Positions 61,532-64,000 of a DNA stretch of 64,000 bases are shown here, in pieces. The notes under the pieces are model-generated. The model was given only the letters and a program-made list of their open reading frames with translations, was not told where the DNA came from and ran no database searches. Positions within the stretch are counted from its first letter, which is position 1; the number at the start of each line of letters is the position of its first letter. The position numbers and the translations under genes are program-made. This DNA is from Nesterenkonia haasae (GTDB taxonomy: Bacteria; Actinomycetota; Actinomycetes; Actinomycetales; Micrococcaceae), in contig NZ_VFIE01000023.1 of the NCBI RefSeq assembly GCF_010119385.1, forward strand, positions 62,001 to 126,000, written 5' to 3'.

Positions 61532-63247
61532 CTAAAACCGCGGGGTGCGCGCGGGTTCAGTCCTTCGCCTTCCCGTCTGTTCGAATGCGGCCCCAATGCG
61601 AAGGAGGTGGGTGTCGTCGTAGGCCCGACCTGCGAAGGTCAAACCCACCGGCATTTCAATGTCCCGAAGCGTTCCCATAGGCACGGTGACTGTAGGAATC
61701 CCAAGGTGCCGAATCACCAAGTTTCCGTTGGCCACCCACACCCCGTTGCGCCATGCGATGTCGGCAGAATCGGGATTGTGGTCCGCGTCCGCTGGTGCGA
61801 TATCAGCCATCGCCGGGAAGACCACCGCATCGAGTCCGAGAGTATCCATCCAGTCCTCGAGGTCGAGCACACGAGTCCTTTCCAACCCACGCAATCCTTC
61901 TGCCAGATATGGGATGGCGCTCAAGGGAAGTTGCTCCTTCCCTCTCATGAATTCAGGGTAGGCGGCGATGTCATCGTCGAAGCCGGTATACCGATCAGGA
62001 AGAGCTCCCTCAGGTGCCGGAAAAATCTGTGTTGCGTCTACGTCTTTGAGGCGACTCAGGGTGGGGTCACCATTGGCGGCCAGGAAGTCATCCCAAGCCC
62101 ATGCGGAGAGGTCGAGCAACTCATGTTTTAGAAATGCCGGGTCGAGGAGACCTCGAGTGGCAATGGTGGGCATTCCAGGCCTGTCACCCTCGTACTGGGA
62201 AACCGCCGGAAAGTCGGTCTCGACGACCACGGCGCCCGCACGTTCTAAGTCTTCCCGGGCTCTCTCCCACAGGTCAAGAACTGAGGGTCGCACTTCAATG
62301 GCCTGCCCAGTTGGGCCACCGATGCCCAGGGGAGCTCCTCCCGTGCCGGCCTCTGAGTCTCTTCCGATATACATTCGCGGCACCCCCAATCGAAGTCCTG
62401 AGAGGACACCCTGGGCAGCCTCCACACTGATGGGGCGCAAATCCGGGTAACTTCGCGGGCGCACCTGGGAAGCACGGGGGAGGGAAACCCACGGCTGGGT
62501 CCGCCAGAGATCACCACGGGCGGAGCAATCATCCTCGACAATCACATCTAGAACTTCGAGCAGGTCCTCCATGGTCCGAGTGTGCGGCACCACGACGTCC
62601 ATCGTGGGCACGAGAGGCCAGTTGCCCCGCACAGAGATCACCCCGCGCGATGGTGTGTATGCGCAAAGAGCATTGTGAGACGCGGGTGCTCGCCCAGAGG
62701 ACCAGGTTTCCTCCCCCAGCCCGAATGCTGCGAAGCTCGCTGCTGTTGCAGTTCCAGATCCATTAGAAGATCCGGAGGCGAAAGCCGACGTCAGGTATTC
62801 ACCGTTATAGGGACTCTCAGCACGTCCGTAGAGTCCGCGTTGCATCCCACCATTGGCCATCGGCGGCATATTGGAGAGCCCCAGCAGCACGGCTCCTGAC
62901 GCCCTGAGTTTCTCAATGACAAAGGAATCCTGCTGCGCTACAAGATTCGCAAAGGCAGGGGAGCCTGCCGCGACGGTCAGACCACGGGCCTTAAAGCTGT
63001 TCTTGGCCGTATAGGGGATACCGTCGAGCGGACCCAGCGCCTCATTTCGGCGCCGTCGGCTATCTGAAGCTCTCGCCTCCTCCAACGCATCTGGGTTATC
63101 CACGATGACAGAGTTCAGGCAAATGCCGTTCCGATCATAGGCCTCAATGCGGCGCAAGTATTGCCCTACCAGCTCTTCGCTGGTCGTGTTTCCCTTCTGG
63201 AGAGCCGCCCGCAGTTCAGAAATAGTTGCCTCGACAACATCGACCAT
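61532..63247 (-). CDS. Amidase (amidase-signature family)
   Basis: The ~571-residue serine hydrolase has the catalytic Lys in GIPYTAKNSFKARG, the cis-Ser in ASGSSNGSGTATAASF, and the nucleophile Ser in FGLGEETWSSGRAPASHN, followed by LCAYTPSRGVISVRGNWPL. It cleaves an amide bond to a carboxylate and ammonia or amine. ATG 63247 has GGAGG seven bases before it; a longer frame to 63346 overlaps the amine-oxidase end and is not supported. It starts 19 bases after the amine oxidase stop. The substrate is unknown. Confidence 0.9.
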   Translation of the reverse strand: MVDVVEATISELRAALQKGNTTSEELVGQYLRRIEAYDRNGICLNSVIVDNPDALEEARASDSRRRRNEALGPLDGIPYTAKNSFKARGLTVAAGSPAFANLVAQQDSFVIEKLRASGAVLLGLSNMPPMANGGMQRGLYGRAESPYNGEYLTSAFASGSSNGSGTATAASFAAFGLGEETWSSGRAPASHNALCAYTPSRGVISVRGNWPLVPTMDVVVPHTRTMEDLLEVLDVIVEDDCSARGDLWRTQPWVSLPRASQVRPRSYPDLRPISVEAAQGVLSGLRLGVPRMYIGRDSEAGTGGAPLGIGGPTGQAIEVRPSVLDLWERAREDLERAGAVVVETDFPAVSQYEGDRPGMPTIATRGLLDPAFLKHELLDLSAWAWDDFLAANGDPTLSRLKDVDATQIFPAPEGALPDRYTGFDDDIAAYPEFMRGKEQLPLSAIPYLAEGLRGLERTRVLDLEDWMDTLGLDAVVFPAMADIAPADADHNPDSADIAWRNGVWVANGNLVIRHLGIPTVTVPMGTLRDIEMPVGLTFAGRAYDDTHLLRIGAAFEQTGRRRTEPARTPRF

Positions 63248-63266
63248 CTCCCCGCCTCCTCTACGT

Positions 63267-64000
63267 CTAGTGGACCTCTCGGGACGAAGGTCCTTCGGAT
63301 GCCCCTCTGGTCTCATGCTTTGGGGTTGGTGCTGCCGTGGCTGCATCGGTGGTGAGAGCTAGGATCTCCTCTGCAGCCCGCCGGCCCTGACGAAGTGCAC
63401 CATCGACGTGCTGATATCCCTCGGCCGCGATATCGGAACACGCCCAGTGCAAGGGACCCACTGGATCACGTTGAAATGGTCCGTATCGATGCAGCCCGCC
63501 CAAGTCGAAACTGGCAGCATATGCTCCGCGGGTCCATTCTTCGGAGGCGAAGTCGGACTCATAGTAGACCTCCGGGTGGCGCGCCTCTTCTCCGAGGTAT
63601 CGTGCCAGCGACCCGAGAATCTCTTCCCGACGCTCTGATTCGGAGAGAGCGAACATCGCATCGGCTGTCTCGTCGCTTATGAAGGCGACCAAAGTGCCTC
63701 GCTCGTCGTCGTGGTTGGTGTTGTCATAAACCTCTTGGCAGATCTCTTCGGGTCCAAATGCGGTGCCCGATAATCCATTGGTGCGCCAGAAGGGAGTGGG
63801 ATAGACCGCATGCACTTTGATGACAAGACCCATTGACTGGTGTTGATGCATTTGGTGCTGCATCCGGGGCAGGGGTGGCTCAAACTCGATTGAACCGTAG
63901 AGGTTCGGGGGAACTGCGATGACCGCCTGCCCAGACTCGACGGTCAGCCGATCAGACCAGATGGTCACGGCCGGTGCGTGGCCGCTCGCTGTGTCCTGGT
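63267..64000 (-). CDS. Flavin monoamine oxidase, C-terminal part (cut by right edge)
   Basis: The last ~244 residues of a flavin amine oxidase are present; the FAD-binding N-terminus lies beyond base 64000. Marks are SGQAVIAVPPNLYGSIEFEP, MGLVIKVHAVYPTPFWRTNG, RYLGEEARHPEVYYESDFAS, and the FAD-contacting end VGPLHWACSDIAAEGYQHVD, GALRQGRRAAEEIL, where most members have AGTE in place of ACSD. Such enzymes (putrescine or tyramine type) oxidise amines to aldehydes with hydrogen peroxide and ammonia. It heads a run with the amidase and would feed the aldehyde dehydrogenase of the block. Confidence 0.88.
   Translation of the reverse strand, partial: QDTASGHAPAVTIWSDRLTVESGQAVIAVPPNLYGSIEFEPPLPRMQHQMHQHQSMGLVIKVHAVYPTPFWRTNGLSGTAFGPEEICQEVYDNTNHDDERGTLVAFISDETADAMFALSESERREEILGSLARYLGEEARHPEVYYESDFASEEWTRGAYAASFDLGGLHRYGPFQRDPVGPLHWACSDIAAEGYQHVDGALRQGRRAAEEILALTTDAATAAPTPKHETRGASEGPSSREVH

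Overview
The window reads as a chromosomal segment of a high-GC Gram-positive bacterium, most likely a member of the Micrococcales (Micrococcaceae-like). The evidence is the fhaA-fhaB-pstP-rodA-pbpA-pknA-pknB operon, CrgA, a class E sortase, murT-gatD, a DUF3662 FHA protein, frequent GTG/TTG starts and many ATGA-type overlaps. In many actinobacteria pknAB, crgA, trpG, ppiA and a rhomboid gene lie close to oriC. A cluster of four perfect DnaA boxes at 44372-44499 fits such a position. No dnaA, gyr, rRNA or tRNA gene is visible.

Region 1 (1-8.7 kb) is a plastic zone. It opens with a long minus-strand SIR2-type gene that runs off the left edge (at least 845 codons), a likely anti-phage NADase. 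After it come a remnant of a zinc-type dehydrogenase, a methyltransferase, an intact and a frameshifted GNAT acetyltransferase, a displaced 3' fragment of a mutM gene, a low-GC secreted protein with a small membrane partner, and a frameshifted serine resolvase with a res-like site. Two copies of a ~90-bp repeat also lie here. The zone ends at the intact mutM gene.

Region 2 (8.7-23 kb) is ordinary accessory metabolism: mutM, an aldo/keto reductase divergent from an HxlR regulator, two tandem GNATs, an acidic membrane protein, a large FtsX-type permease without its ATPase, and a YceI protein. A 28-bp tandem repeat block follows. Then comes a cellobiose-type (Ceb-like) ABC importer with a GH1 beta-glucosidase and a LacI regulator, with a perfect LacI-type operator upstream of the binding-protein gene.

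Region 3 (23-44.5 kb) is the conserved core of growth, division and envelope control. It holds the FHA/phosphatase/kinase/SEDS/PBP operon continuing into murT-gatD (D-glutamate amidation of lipid II). Opposite it are srtE, a 54-aa membrane protein and a trpG/pabA amidotransferase, then CrgA and a tricorn-type protease. An AbiEi-like nuclease gene, a KP-rich membrane protein, cyclophilin and rhomboid genes complete it.

Region 4 (44.5-64 kb) carries an SDR protein, a photolyase coupled to an SDR-DUF2867 protein and an LRV-type membrane protein. Next is a kinase / phospho-lyase pair resembling hydroxylysine kinase plus class-III phospho-lyase, then a flotillin. The right end is an amine-catabolism block: cupin, Lrp regulator, carbon-nitrogen hydrolase, aminoaldehyde-type dehydrogenase, omega-aminotransferase, APC permease, amidohydrolase, amidase, and a flavin amine oxidase cut by the right edge. 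Together these would import an amine, oxidise or transaminate it to an aldehyde, and oxidise that to an acid; the substrate is not determined by the sequence.
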